Positions 20,120 through 28,997 of a stretch of 64,000 nucleotides of DNA are shown in pieces. Position 1 is the stretch's first letter. Every line of letters starts with the position of its first letter. Source of the stretch: Vibrio sp. CB1-14. Lineage in GTDB: Bacteria > Pseudomonadota > Gammaproteobacteria > Enterobacterales > Vibrionaceae. Made by a program: the position numbers and the translations under genes. The notes beneath the pieces are model-generated. The model did no database searches. It saw only the letters and a program-made list of their open reading frames with translations, and had not been told where the DNA came from. The stretch lies in assembly GCF_040412085.2 (NCBI RefSeq), contig NZ_CP115920.1:1302001-1366000 (forward strand), given 5' to 3'.

Positions 20120-20995
20120 TTAGTGAAGAGAGTAATCGATGACGAAATCGATAAACAAACGCACTTTTTCGGGTAAATGATCTTTGTGGTTGTAGAGCAT
20201 GTAGATGTCACGCGGGTTGGAGCTCCACTCTGGCAAAATTCGCACCAAATCACCGTTGTCGATGTGCTCTTGAATCATCACATCTGGCATCAAGGTAATA
20301 CCCAGTCCAGCGGAGCAGGCACGACGCACTACATTGAGGCTGTTAGCTTCAAATCGAGCTTTAGTATTGTTGATGATGGACTCGCCACTGACGTTCTTAA
20401 GTTGCCATTTAATCAGTGGTGCACCTTTGAGTAGTCGATGAGATGAGAGCTCTTCAGCGTGCTTAGGCTCGCCATATTTGGCTAAGTACTCAGGCGTTGC
20501 GATTAAGACATCTTTGACTGTGCTGAGTTTGCGAGCGATGAGGCTAGAGTCGCGCTGCGGTCCAACGCGGAAAATGACATCCCACTCAGTCGGGTCAAGT
20601 TGATCTGCGTGATTGCTCATGGTCAAATCAAGGCTGATGTCTGGGTACTGAGCCATAAAGTCATTGAACATAGGCATCATCAAACGCTTAGTGAGGTTCG
20701 ATGGTGAGGAAATCTTCAGTTTACCCGATGCCCCTTTACACTCGTCGGCAATTTCTTCTGACGCAGAGGTTAGTCGTTGCAGTAAAGGTGAGCACTCATT
20801 GTAAAAGCGTTCGCCCGCTTCAGTCAGTGACAGTTTTCGCGCATGACGATTGAGCAAGCGAAGGTTCAACGAATCCTCTAGTGCCTGAATGCGTCGAGTG
20901 ATTGTTGCAACAGGTATCATGGTCTTACGAGAAGTTGCTGTATAACTCCCATTTTCCACAACAAGTCGGAACAGATTTAGATCATCGAGTTTCAT
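20120..20995 (-). CDS. aphB: LysR-type transcriptional activator AphB
   Basis: 291 residues, the same length as V. cholerae AphB, with an N terminus (MKLDDLNLFRLVVENGSYTA) and C terminus (NPRDIYMLYNHKDHLPEKVR) that I recognise as AphB. The winged HTH covers about 1-60 and the effector domain about 90-291. In V. cholerae AphB acts with AphA at tcpPH and also controls acid/anaerobic genes such as cadC and toxR; the regulon here is unknown. Cysteines are at 68, 86 and 227. Residue 235, the position reported as the thiol switch in V. cholerae, is Leu here if the alignment is gapless. The neighbour rssB matches the V. cholerae order. Confidence 0.88.
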   Translation of the reverse strand: MKLDDLNLFRLVVENGSYTATSRKTMIPVATITRRIQALEDSLNLRLLNRHARKLSLTEAGERFYNECSPLLQRLTSASEEIADECKGASGKLKISSPSNLTKRLMMPMFNDFMAQYPDISLDLTMSNHADQLDPTEWDVIFRVGPQRDSSLIARKLSTVKDVLIATPEYLAKYGEPKHAEELSSHRLLKGAPLIKWQLKNVSGESIINNTKARFEANSLNVVRRACSAGLGITLMPDVMIQEHIDNGDLVRILPEWSSNPRDIYMLYNHKDHLPEKVRLFIDFVIDYSLH

Positions 20996-21350
20996 ATATT
21001 CAACTATTTGTAATTATTGGTTTTTAATATAGTCCAAAACTTGGAAAAGCCACCGGGTTTTCAGTCAGACCCTCTCAAGAAATTTCGCGTATTTAGATAT
21101 TAAGTACGGGGAAATCAGCGAATTGGACACTTTTATAGCAAAACCGAGAACACAAGATAATGCCACAATTGGGGGCATTTGTATAAAAGTGGATTTCTGC
21201 CTACAGTTAAAGTACTCAGGAACGGAGTATGTCCTGTTTTCAATAGTCAATGAATTGCATCATTGTAGCGTTTCCTTACGATACGACGTTTGATGTAAAC
21301 CAAAAATAATAACAATTACACGCTCAATGGAATTTGTGAGGCGTAGTCTT
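20996..21350. other. aphB-rssB divergent intergenic region, 355 bp
   Basis: A/T-rich region that must carry the promoters of both divergent genes. I see no hairpin with a T-tract, no tRNA and no clear known operator. Short ORFs on either strand lack ribosome binding sites. AphB autoregulation could act here but no site was identified. Confidence 0.5.
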
Positions 21351-22445
21351 ATGTCTAAAACTGACAGTCAAGTTGCTGTGGCTATCGAGCAGCAACACAG
21401 TGCTAGGGTGATGGTCGTTGACGATGACCCAGTATTTAGAAGTGTAACCAGAAAGTTCCTGGAAGCGATTGGTCACCAAGTTGTTGAGGCTGGAGATGGC
21501 CTCGAAGCCCTCAAAATGCTAGGTGAGGTTCAGCCTGATCTTGTTCTTTGCGACTTAGCTATGCCGCTTTTGACAGGCATGGAGTTCACCGAAGAGGTGA
21601 GAGTGGAGTATCCGTCACTGCCAGTGATCGTGATTTCCGCTACAGGGGATATGGGCGATGTAGCCAAAGCGCTGAGAATGGGAGTGAAAGATTTTCTAAC
21701 CAAACCGCTCAGCGATTATCGCTATCTCGCTGAAGCTATAGAGGTTGTACTAGAAGAGAGCTCAAGTACTGCCGAGCAATCCGACTTTGTCAGCCGTTGG
21801 TTCCGGTTGGACGAGGATGGCAGTGATAGTGAGCAGCAGGAACAAGAGCTTCATTGGCACTTGGATTACTTACAGCAAAATCCAAATGCAGCAAGAGAGT
21901 TACTTACAGCGCTGCTTCCGGAGAAAGACTCATCGCTGGGAGCTTGGCGTAGTAGCTATCGCTTGCTGCAGTCCACGACCAGTTTGCCATTGGTGTTTGA
22001 TTACAGTTGGTTGATGAGTGGGCAGCTCGCTTTCTATTTAGTCGATGCCGATTCCGCCGACCAAGGAGGCGTGGCAAGTACCTTGCTGGTTCGGACTTTG
22101 TTTGATGATTATGTACGTCGCTTACAGCATAACTCCATTGATTTGAAAGGTTTGGCACGTAATTTAGAAAAAGGCATGGCATGCGCCAGAGGAGCCAGTA
22201 CTGTAGAAGCCTTGTTTGGCACCATCGATCTTGCTGAAGGCTCGGTGTCTATATTGCCAGCGGGTCTAGGTTGTCGATGGGATAACGGCCAGGCACAGTT
22301 TAACATCGCAGGAGGGCGACGATTGGGCGATAATTGCTTGAGTAATTTCATGACCAAAGATCTCGCGCTTCAAGAATCGGGTAAGTTGACGATGAGTCGA
22401 GTTGGATCCAGCAGCTTTAGTTGGGATATTGGTTTGATGGTGTAA
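21351..22445 (+). CDS. rssB: RssB-type response regulator, RpoS proteolysis adaptor
   Basis: 364 residues from the ATG at 21351, which has TGAGG nine bases upstream; an in-frame ATG at 21327 is less likely. Receiver domain about 18-135: acidic pair at 24-25, phospho-acceptor D68 in LVLCDLAMP, K118 in FLTKPLSD. PVIVISATGDMGDVAKALRMG closely follows E. coli RssB (VLVISATENMADIAKALRLG). The C-terminal half looks like a degenerate PP2C domain, as in RssB; metal-binding acidic motifs of active PP2C are not evident. RssB delivers RpoS to ClpXP. A function in RpoS turnover is inferred from family membership. Confidence 0.85.
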   Translation: MSKTDSQVAVAIEQQHSARVMVVDDDPVFRSVTRKFLEAIGHQVVEAGDGLEALKMLGEVQPDLVLCDLAMPLLTGMEFTEEVRVEYPSLPVIVISATGDMGDVAKALRMGVKDFLTKPLSDYRYLAEAIEVVLEESSSTAEQSDFVSRWFRLDEDGSDSEQQEQELHWHLDYLQQNPNAARELLTALLPEKDSSLGAWRSSYRLLQSTTSLPLVFDYSWLMSGQLAFYLVDADSADQGGVASTLLVRTLFDDYVRRLQHNSIDLKGLARNLEKGMACARGASTVEALFGTIDLAEGSVSILPAGLGCRWDNGQAQFNIAGGRRLGDNCLSNFMTKDLALQESGKLTMSRVGSSSFSWDIGLMV

Positions 22446-22533
22446 TCGCTCGTTTTAAGGGGCAACAATACCCCTACAATTACTCGGTTTTTGACGGGTT
22501 GTAATTGAGTTATAGTAAAAATGTTAACGCTTC

Positions 22534-22556
22534 GGGAGGCAATTGCCTCCCTTTTT
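22534..22556 (+). terminator. Terminator of rssB
   Basis: Stem GGGAGGC / GCCTCCC with loop AATT, followed by TTTTT. Confidence 0.85.
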
Positions 22557-22615
22557 CGTACACGTTTTAGCCCAGTTCAAGAGCTGAATTTTAGCCCAAT
22601 CTAAGAGCAAGAGTC

Positions 22616-22747
22616 ATGTCAGATCAAGAATTCAAAGAACCTTACAACATTTTTTACTTTCTAGGCTTTATCGCCGCATTGCTAATCCCAACACTTCCCG
22701 CTACTCTGACTTGGATCAGAGTAATGAACGGATACGCAGGTTTTTGA
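22616..22747 (+). CDS. 43-residue small membrane protein, coupled to ybaN
   Basis: An ATG at 22616 opens 43 codons ending in TGA. An AAGAG lies eight bases upstream. The product begins MSDQEFKEPYN and carries one hydrophobic segment, about residues 12-33 (IFYFLGFIAALLIPTLPATL), so a single-pass membrane peptide is likely. Its stop TGA overlaps an in-frame TTG of the next gene (TTGA), the geometry of translational coupling with ybaN. I do not recognise a family, and I recall only loosely that vibrios have a small gene at this place. Support is from ribosome site, hydrophobic profile and coupling, not homology. Confidence 0.55.
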   Translation: MSDQEFKEPYNIFYFLGFIAALLIPTLPATLTWIRVMNGYAGF

Positions 22748-23154
22748 CCATAAAAAATTTGACCACTGTAAAGCGCTTAATGTGGAACACAGTGGGTACT
22801 ATTTCTGTAGTTTTGGGTGTGGTTGGAATAGCCCTTCCTCTATTACCAACGACCCCCTTTCTCCTTTTGGCTAGTGCGTGTTTTTTTCGTGGTAGTCCTG
22901 CCTTCCATCAATGGCTGCAATCGCATCCCAAATTAGGCCCTATCATCACCGATTGGGAACAAGATCGCTGCGTAACGAAAACTGTTAAGCGCCGAGGTGC
23001 AATGCTTATTGTTGCTAGCTTCTCAATATCTATCTTTGTCGTTAAACCGCTTTGGTTAAAACTTATGCTGTTGACGGTGTTTGTGGTCACTTTTGTCTTC
23101 TTTTTGCGGATTCCTGTGAAACCGCCCGTTGCTGAACACCACGAAAATCACTAA
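22744..23154 (+). CDS. ybaN: YbaN/DUF454 inner-membrane protein
   Basis: 136 residues if started at the TTG that overlaps the preceding small gene; an ATG at 22780 (MWNTVGTISVVLG) fits E. coli YbaN better and would give 124 residues. A TTG at 22711 would give 147. Core: GVVGIALPLLPTTPFLLLASACFFRGSPAFHQWL, the DUF454 hallmark, with TM segments near the N terminus and two more near the C terminus (IVASFSISIFVVKPLWLKLMLLTVFVVTFVFFL region). Function unknown. It precedes apt as in E. coli (ybaN-apt), but a terminator separates them here. Confidence 0.85.
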   Translation: MTIKNLTTVKRLMWNTVGTISVVLGVVGIALPLLPTTPFLLLASACFFRGSPAFHQWLQSHPKLGPIITDWEQDRCVTKTVKRRGAMLIVASFSISIFVVKPLWLKLMLLTVFVVTFVFFLRIPVKPPVAEHHENH

Positions 23155-23170
23155 CATTAGAAGGTTGTGT

Positions 23171-23194
23171 GCCCACTTTAAATGTGGGCGTTTT
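23171..23194 (+). terminator. Terminator after ybaN
   Basis: Stem GCCCAC / GTGGGC with loop TTTAAAT, followed by GTTTTAC. Confidence 0.65.
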
Positions 23195-23312
23195 ACTTAA
23201 TACCTTACAGAATGAACGTATCTAGCTTGTTGTTGCCATTTTTCGGCGGTGACATGCCAAGACCCGTACTCTGAACGACAGGCACCCAAAGACCTTTCCA
23301 GAGATCAATACT

Positions 23313-23858
23313 ATGACTATCGACAAAATTTCCCTTATTAAAGCAAGCATCAAAAGTATTCCAGATTACCCAAAACCAGGGATCCTGTTCCGTGATGTAA
23401 CCAGTCTGATGGAAGATGCAGCAGCCTACAAAGCGACAATTGAGCTATTGGTAGAGAAGTACAAAGACCAAGGCTTTACTAAAATTGTTGGTACAGAAGC
23501 TCGCGGCTTTCTGTTTGGTGCGCCACTAGCACTTGAACTAGGGTTAGGTTTTGTTCCTGTTCGCAAGCCAGGTAAATTGCCTCGCGAAACTGTGGCGCAG
23601 TCATATGAGCTAGAGTACGGCATGGACACACTAGAAATTCATACAGATGCTATTGTTGAAGGTGACAAAGTGTTGATGGTAGACGATCTACTGGCAACCG
23701 GCGGCACAATCGAAGCAACAACAAAACTTATTCGCCAATTAGGTGGTGAAGTTGCACACGCTGCTTTTGTTATCAACTTACCAGAAATTGGTGGTGACAA
23801 ACGTCTTGAAGCGCTGGGTATCGACGTATACAGTCTGTGTGAATTTGAAGGCCACTAA
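23313..23858 (+). CDS. apt: Adenine phosphoribosyltransferase
   Basis: 181 residues. It salvages adenine with PRPP to AMP. The opening [21 protein letters not shown] and the PRPP loop [20 protein letters not shown] (about 111-130) are diagnostic; [18 protein letters not shown] is the base-binding region. dnaX begins 12 bp after the stop, consistent with the apt-dnaX order of gammaproteobacteria. Confidence 0.97.
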   Translation: MTIDKISLIKASIKSIPDYPKPGILFRDVTSLMEDAAAYKATIELLVEKYKDQGFTKIVGTEARGFLFGAPLALELGLGFVPVRKPGKLPRETVAQSYELEYGMDTLEIHTDAIVEGDKVLMVDDLLATGGTIEATTKLIRQLGGEVAHAAFVINLPEIGGDKRLEALGIDVYSLCEFEGH

Positions 23859-23870
23859 TTAGGACGCCTC

Positions 23871-26105
23871 ATGAGTTATCTCGCGTTAGCCAGAAAATGG
23901 CGACCAAAGAAGTTTTCTGAAGTAGTAGGACAGACTCATGTCCTGACTGCTCTTGAGAATGCGCTAGACCAGAACCGACTTCATCACGCTTACCTGTTTA
24001 GCGGCACGCGTGGTGTGGGTAAGACGACGATTGGTCGTTTGTTTGCCAAAGGTTTGAACTGTGAAACTGGCATTACGGCAACGCCTTGTGGTGAATGTTC
24101 GAGCTGTAAAGAGATCGATGAAGGTCGCAGCGTTGATTTATTAGAAATCGATGCCGCATCTCGCACTAAGGTAGAAGATACTCGTGAATTACTGGACAAC
24201 GTTCAGTACAAGCCAGCACGCTCCCGTTTCAAGGTTTACTTAATTGACGAAGTGCATATGCTGTCTCGTCATAGCTTTAACGCGCTTTTGAAAACGCTTG
24301 AAGAGCCACCAGAGTACGTGAAGTTCCTTCTGGCGACGACGGATCCTCAGAAACTGCCGATGACCATTTTGTCACGCTGTCTGCAGTTCCATCTAAAGCC
24401 GATTACCGTTGATAACATTCACCAACAGCTAGAGCATGTGCTGAGCCATGAACAAGTTGAGCAGGAGCACAGAGCCTTGTCGCTGCTTGCTCATGCCGCT
24501 GATGGCAGTATGCGTGATGCGTTGAGTCTGACCGATCAAGCCATTGCGCTTGGTAATGGCCATGTTACTACAGAAGTGGTGAGCCAAATGCTCGGCACTT
24601 TGGACACCGCACAAGCTCTGCAACTGCTTGACTCAATTGTCACAGGCGATGCACAGCAAGTGATGGCGACGTTATCAGTTCTAGCCGACAACGGCGTTGA
24701 TTGGGACATTCTGCTTTCTGAGTTAGCGACACAGCTGCATCGTATCGCTATGGCTCAAGCACTACCAACCAGTGTGGATGGAGAAGTCGCTGACGGAGAC
24801 AAAGTTCGTCATCTTGCGACAGTGTTGCCTGCCACAGATGTGCAGCTTTACTACCAGATTGCCCTTAAAGGCCGCCAAGATCTGCCATTCTCACCGTCGC
24901 AGCGTGTTGCGGTGGAAATGACCTTGCTAAGAATGCTGGCCTTTAGACCCGTGACTGAATTGCAAGCGAGTGAAATAACCGCAGCGACCTTGTCTTCAAA
25001 AGAAGAATCTTCAAAAGCAGTGTCTTCAAAACACGTGCCGTCACAACCAATGCAGCCACAATCTGTGCAACCTGCTACGAATGTCAATCTGGCGCCACCT
25101 CAGACTGCACCGGTAGAAACCATGTCGACACCACCAATGTCACATACTCAAAGCGCGCCACAGTATGCGGGTTCTATTCCTCAGTATGATGAAGGGCCTG
25201 AGCCGTACATTGATACCTCGCAAATGAGTTCTTCTCAGCCGCCAAGTGCACCGCAAGGGTATCCACAGCAATCATCGCCTGTGGCTCATCCCTCGCAGAA
25301 TCAGCCAGTACCACCGCAAGGGCAATCAGCAAGCGCGCCAGCACCAAGTGGTGGTTCGCAAAATACCAGTGCTCGTCCTGCTGCAGGTGGTCTACGTCAT
25401 CAGCTTCGCTCTCGTAGACAGGCTGGTGGGCAGAATCCGCAAAGCTCAGGAGCGACTCCTGCAAAAAAGCCTAAAGCGTCATCTGAACCAAGCTCCGTAC
25501 TAGAGCGAGTTGCAATGCGTACTCAGGGTCGTGTCCAAAGCTCGGCTCCGGTGTCAGATGTCGCAGCGCCACAAGTGCAACAACCGACTTCGAATGAGCC
25601 CTATCAGTGGCGACCTTCGAATAATGCAACTTTGCAAAAGAGTGAGCCGACGATTAAACCGTCGACGCTAAAGAAAGCACTTGAGCACGAGAAAACGCCT
25701 GAGATGGCAAAGCGTTTGACCGAAGAGGCCGCTGTCCAAGATAAGTGGGCGGAGATGATTGAGAAGCTGGAAGTAGGTAAGTTAGTTCAGCAACTCGCAC
25801 TCAACTCAGTTTACGCTATCGATGGTACTTCGATTCAGCTTGGATTAAGACCCACCCACGCGCACTTGAACTCGGATAAAAACCAATCCGAACTACTTGC
25901 TGGGTTAAATGTCTTACTACAACAAGAGTGTCATTTGTCCATTGAGATCTCTGAGCAAGGCATAACGCCGCTTGAGCTTCGTGAGAATTTGTATCAGCAA
26001 AAACTCTCGGATGCAGCGCAAAGCCTACAAACGGATCCCAATGTGCAGTTCATGTTGACGCGTTTTTCCGCGCAGCTGGACGAAGAAAGCATTCGACCGT
26101 TATAA
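23871..26105 (+). CDS. dnaX: DNA polymerase III tau subunit (and frameshifted gamma)
   Basis: 744 residues as the full-length tau form of the clamp loader. AAA+ module: Walker A GTRGVGKTT at about 45-53, zinc-binding C64, C73, C76 and C79, Walker B LIDEVHMLSR, SRC-type sensor (ILSRCLQFHLKPI). A long P/Q/S-rich linker (about 370-570) leads to the C-terminal polymerase/DnaB-binding part (KPSTLKKALEHEKTPEMAKRL onward). An in-frame A-AAA-AAG heptamer at 25463-25469 would yield a 534-residue gamma form (separate entry). It lies between apt and ybaB-recR, the canonical order. Confidence 0.97.
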   Translation: MSYLALARKWRPKKFSEVVGQTHVLTALENALDQNRLHHAYLFSGTRGVGKTTIGRLFAKGLNCETGITATPCGECSSCKEIDEGRSVDLLEIDAASRTKVEDTRELLDNVQYKPARSRFKVYLIDEVHMLSRHSFNALLKTLEEPPEYVKFLLATTDPQKLPMTILSRCLQFHLKPITVDNIHQQLEHVLSHEQVEQEHRALSLLAHAADGSMRDALSLTDQAIALGNGHVTTEVVSQMLGTLDTAQALQLLDSIVTGDAQQVMATLSVLADNGVDWDILLSELATQLHRIAMAQALPTSVDGEVADGDKVRHLATVLPATDVQLYYQIALKGRQDLPFSPSQRVAVEMTLLRMLAFRPVTELQASEITAATLSSKEESSKAVSSKHVPSQPMQPQSVQPATNVNLAPPQTAPVETMSTPPMSHTQSAPQYAGSIPQYDEGPEPYIDTSQMSSSQPPSAPQGYPQQSSPVAHPSQNQPVPPQGQSASAPAPSGGSQNTSARPAAGGLRHQLRSRRQAGGQNPQSSGATPAKKPKASSEPSSVLERVAMRTQGRVQSSAPVSDVAAPQVQQPTSNEPYQWRPSNNATLQKSEPTIKPSTLKKALEHEKTPEMAKRLTEEAAVQDKWAEMIEKLEVGKLVQQLALNSVYAIDGTSIQLGLRPTHAHLNSDKNQSELLAGLNVLLQQECHLSIEISEQGITPLELRENLYQQKLSDAAQSLQTDPNVQFMLTRFSAQLDEESIRPL
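25447..25474 (+). promoter_or_regulatory. Programmed -1 ribosomal frameshift signal in dnaX
   Basis: The heptamer A-AAA-AAG occupies 25463-25469 with codons GCA-AAA-AAG in the zero frame. After a -1 slip the reading is AAA-AAA-GCC-TAA, stopping at 25472-25474 with one new residue (Ala), giving a 534-residue gamma. AGGAG at 25448-25452 lies exactly ten bases before the heptamer, the E. coli spacing of the stimulatory Shine-Dalgarno. That AGGAG is also in one arm of a perfect hairpin, CAGGAG-CGA-CTCCTG (25447-25461). I see only weak pairing downstream. Confidence 0.85.
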
Positions 26106-26224
26106 GTCGCTTGGCGACGTGATTTGTACTCAATGGGTACAGGGATTGTCGGTGAGCAGGGGTTGCATTTGATGAATGAGACCCCATGTTATTAATTGAA
26201 ACATGAATAAACCGAGAGAAACCT

Positions 26225-26554
26225 ATGTTTGGTAAAGGTGGTATGGGCAACCTGATGAAGCAAGCCCAGCAAATGCAAGACCGCATGCAAAAGCTTCAAG
26301 AAGAAATCGCGAACATGGAAGTAACTGGCGAGTCTGGTGCTGGCCTTGTTAAGGTGACTATCACTGGTAGCCACAGCACACGTCGTGTTGAAATTGACGA
26401 AAGTCTAATGGAAGACGACAAAGAGATGCTAGAAGACTTGATTGCAGCAGCATTCAACGACGCAGCTCGTCGTGTTGAGGAAACTCAAAAGGAAAAAATG
26501 GCGTCAGTAACGGGTGGTATGCAACTTCCACCTGGCATGAAAATGCCGTTCTAA
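26225..26554 (+). CDS. ybaB: YbaB/EbfC family nucleoid-associated protein
   Basis: 109 residues. Opens with [32 protein letters not shown], the tweezer-like helix of the family, followed by [23 protein letters not shown]. YbaB dimers bind DNA and are nearly always encoded between dnaX and recR, as here. The M-rich C terminus ([13 protein letters not shown]) is typical. recR starts 23 bp later. Confidence 0.96.
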   Translation: MFGKGGMGNLMKQAQQMQDRMQKLQEEIANMEVTGESGAGLVKVTITGSHSTRRVEIDESLMEDDKEMLEDLIAAAFNDAARRVEETQKEKMASVTGGMQLPPGMKMPF

Positions 26555-26577
26555 TTGGAAGATTAGAGACGTAATTA

Positions 26578-27177
26578 ATGCGAACTAGCCATATGCTGGA
26601 GCATTTGATGGAGGCCTTGCGATGCTTACCTGGGGTTGGTCCCAAGTCTGCACAACGCATGGCCTTTCATTTGTTACAGCGTGACCGAAAAGGTGGCTTA
26701 CAGTTGGCGGACGCACTCTCAAGTGCCATGACTGAAATCGGTCACTGCCAGCAATGTAGAACCTTTACTGAAGAAGAAGTTTGCCATATTTGCAGTAACC
26801 CAAAACGCAAAGAAAATGGTCAAATGTGTGTTGTAGAAAGCCCTGCGGATATCGCAGCAGTGGAAGCAACCGGACAGTTTTCTGGTCGTTACTTTGTTCT
26901 GATGGGGCACTTGTCGCCATTAGACGGTATTGGACCAAGCGATATTGGATTAGATGTATTGGATTACCGTTTACGACAGGGTGATATTGGAGAAGTGATT
27001 CTTGCAACTAACCCGACAGTAGAAGGTGAAGCCACTGCACACTACATTGCAGAGCTTTGTCATGAACACCAAGTGTCAGCTAGCCGCATCGCTCATGGCG
27101 TTCCGGTAGGTGGTGAGCTTGAACTTGTTGATGGCACAACCCTGTCGCACTCTCTTATGGGACGACAAAAGATCTAA
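26578..27177 (+). CDS. recR: Recombination mediator RecR
   Basis: 199 residues. With RecO (and RecF) it loads RecA on SSB-coated gaps. HhH motif [17 protein letters not shown] (about 17-33), zinc finger C57, C60, C69, C72, then the Toprim domain ([24 protein letters not shown]) and Walker-B-like C terminus. An 18-bp tandem duplication spans its last codons and stop (separate entry), leaving the protein unchanged. Confidence 0.97.
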   Translation: MRTSHMLEHLMEALRCLPGVGPKSAQRMAFHLLQRDRKGGLQLADALSSAMTEIGHCQQCRTFTEEEVCHICSNPKRKENGQMCVVESPADIAAVEATGQFSGRYFVLMGHLSPLDGIGPSDIGLDVLDYRLRQGDIGEVILATNPTVEGEATAHYIAELCHEHQVSASRIAHGVPVGGELELVDGTTLSHSLMGRQKI

Positions 27178-27201
27178 GCAATTCAAAAGATCTAAGCAAT
27201 T
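27166..27201. repeat. 18-bp perfect tandem duplication across the recR stop codon
   Basis: CAAAAGATCTAAGCAATT occurs twice back to back (27166-27183 and 27184-27201). The first copy contains the recR TAA stop at 27175-27177; the second lies in the 3' untranslated region, just before the terminator. Confidence 0.95.
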
Positions 27202-27220
27202 GTGCAAACGACTCTATATA

Positions 27221-27246
27221 AAAAGGCGCGAATTATCGCGCCTTTT
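27221..27246 (+). terminator. Terminator of the apt-dnaX-ybaB-recR operon
   Basis: Stem AAAAGGCGCG / CGCGCCTTTT with loop AATTAT. The T-run is within the stem and continues only as CTGT. The converging aqpZ may also use it on the minus strand. Confidence 0.8.
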
Positions 27247-27298
27247 CTGTATCGGTTATCTAGGTAACCTTAATCTGTTGTTGATTCTGTATGCCGGT

Positions 27299-27994
27299 CT
27301 ATTCACTGTTATTACTGATAAGTGAGCGATAGATCCAGGCACCTATGATGGCCCCTATGATAGGCGCGACCCAAAATAGCCAAAGCTGGGCAACTGCCCA
27401 ATCCCCAACATACAGCGCAACACCGGTACTTCTTGCTGGGTTAACAGAGGTATTGGTGACCGGAATACTAATGAGGTGGATAAGGGTTAAACAAAGACCA
27501 ATGGCAATCGGAGCGAAACCTTGTGGTGCTCTACTGTCGGTCGCCCCCATAATGACCAGCAGGAACATGGCTGTCATCACTACTTCGGTGACCAGTGCTG
27601 AGGTGAGAGAGTATTGTCCTGGAGAGTGTGCGCCATAGCCATTGGAAGCAAAACCTGAGCTTACCGCATCAAAGCCGGCTTGCCCGGAAGCGATAACATA
27701 AAGCACGCCGCCAGCCAAAACGCCACCAATAACTTGAGCCACGATGTACGGCACTAGCTCTTTCGTTTCGAAACGCCCGCCAGCCCATAAACCAATACTC
27801 ACTGCGGGATTTAGGTGGCAACCAGAAATGTGTCCGATGGCAAAGGCCATGGTTAAGACGGTTAAACCGAAGGCGAAGGATACGCCGAGTAAGCCAATAC
27901 CAACATCGGGGAAGGCTGCCGCTAATACTGCACTGCCACAGCCGCCAAGTACTAACCAAAATGTGCCAAACAACTCTGCCAAATACTTGTTCAT
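27299..27994 (-). CDS. aqpZ: Aquaporin Z
   Basis: 231 residues from the ATG at 27994 (AAGG eight bases upstream), the same length as E. coli AqpZ; an earlier TTG at 28030 is less likely. Six TM segments with both NPA loops: HLNPAVSIG (about 60-68) and SVNPARSTG. The selectivity-filter residues of water channels (Phe in FAFGLTVL, His in LIHLISIP, Thr-Ser before NPAR, Arg) are all present, arguing for water rather than glycerol conduction. It mediates rapid osmotic water movement; a BCCT transporter lies 1 kb away. Confidence 0.95.
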   Translation of the reverse strand: MNKYLAELFGTFWLVLGGCGSAVLAAAFPDVGIGLLGVSFAFGLTVLTMAFAIGHISGCHLNPAVSIGLWAGGRFETKELVPYIVAQVIGGVLAGGVLYVIASGQAGFDAVSSGFASNGYGAHSPGQYSLTSALVTEVVMTAMFLLVIMGATDSRAPQGFAPIAIGLCLTLIHLISIPVTNTSVNPARSTGVALYVGDWAVAQLWLFWVAPIIGAIIGAWIYRSLISNNSE

Positions 27995-28096
27995 TTCAGA
28001 TACCTTGTGCATGGGAGGTTTATCTGACAATAGTCTATTTGGTGAAAATCGCGAATCTCGGATGGAAATTAGCTTTAAAACAACGGATAAAAACGG

Positions 28097-28345
28097 TTAT
28101 GTGAGCCTTTCGAGCTCAAAGATATTGTCCATAGCGGCACGATCACTGTCACCACAGACGTCTGGACAAGCTTTGAAACTCAGACAAACTTTAGGGCGCT
28201 CGGGTTTTCCAAACAGTTTGCAAAGGTTGTTGTCATCAAGTTGAACGCAGCGCTCGCCGCTTGGCTTGCCTTTTGGCATGCCTGGAATAGCAGAAGAAAT
28301 ACTTGGGGCGATACAACACGCACCGCAGCCTAATCGACAATCCAT
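28097..28345 (-). CDS. YkgJ-like cysteine-cluster protein
   Basis: 82 residues from an ATG at 28345, preceded by GAGG eight bases upstream. It opens MDCRLGCGACCIAPSISS and has eight cysteines (MDC, GCGACC, RCVQL, NLCKLF, KVCLSF, ACPDVCG), the CxxxCxxCC pattern of the YkgJ/Fe-S-or-zinc cluster family. Homologs are short proteins of unknown function thought to bind metal. It is divergent from ycgN, another cysteine-cluster gene. Confidence 0.85.
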   Translation of the reverse strand: MDCRLGCGACCIAPSISSAIPGMPKGKPSGERCVQLDDNNLCKLFGKPERPKVCLSFKACPDVCGDSDRAAMDNIFELERLT

Positions 28346-28482
28346 CTTAACACCCTCGATAATGAAGGCGGCGAGTTTACCAGATGCGCTAGAATTGTAC
28401 ATATGTGAATCATCCATCAATGCTTGCAGTTTTTAGCCTCTAGAGGTATAAAACGCCTCCAATGATGAAAAGGGTAACACGA

Positions 28483-28920
28483 ATGAGCAATGCGTTTTGG
28501 GAAACCACGCCACTTGAAGAAATGAGCGAATCACAATGGGAATCTCTATGTGACGGTTGCGGTAAATGTTGCCTGCATAAACTCATGGATGAAGATAGCG
28601 ATGAAGTCTACTACACCAACGTAGCTTGCAGTTGGCTCAACAGCAAAACGTGCTCGTGCAAAGACTACCCGAATCGTTTTGAATCAGGCGAAGAGTGCTT
28701 GAAGCTAACACGCGATAAAATTAGCGAGTTCAATTGGTTACCAGAAACTTGCTCTTACCGTTTGCTTTCAGAAGGTAAATCGATCCCAGAGTGGCATCCT
28801 CTAATTACTGGCTCCAAGTCAGCGATGCACGCAGCAGGCGAAAGTGTTCGCAACAAAGTCGTGTATGAAATTGATGTTGTTGATTGGGAAGACCACATCC
28901 TCAATCACCCTTCACGCTAA
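28483..28920 (+). CDS. ycgN: YcgN/UPF0260 cysteine-cluster protein
   Basis: 145 residues from the ATG at 28483 (AGGG eight bases upstream); an in-frame ATG at 28462 is possible. The sequence [39 protein letters not shown] and [14 protein letters not shown] follows E. coli YcgN closely. The cysteines suggest metal or Fe-S binding. Function unknown. Confidence 0.92.
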   Translation: MSNAFWETTPLEEMSESQWESLCDGCGKCCLHKLMDEDSDEVYYTNVACSWLNSKTCSCKDYPNRFESGEECLKLTRDKISEFNWLPETCSYRLLSEGKSIPEWHPLITGSKSAMHAAGESVRNKVVYEIDVVDWEDHILNHPSR

Positions 28921-28946
28921 TTACAGGCGGTAAGGCTTCATCCAAT

Positions 28947-28977
28947 AAAAAAGCAGGCTGAGACAGCCTGCTTTTTT
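28947..28977. terminator. Bidirectional terminator between ycgN and the BCCT gene
   Basis: Stem AAAAAAGCAGGCTG / CAGCCTGCTTTTTT with loop AGA; A-run on one side and T-run on the other, so it fits both converging genes. Confidence 0.92.
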
Positions 28978-28997
28978 GGTTTTTAGTTATCCGCAAT

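Noticed and set aside
21065..21250. 61-codon minus-strand ORF in the aphB-rssB gap
   Set aside because: No ribosome site and no recognisable motif.
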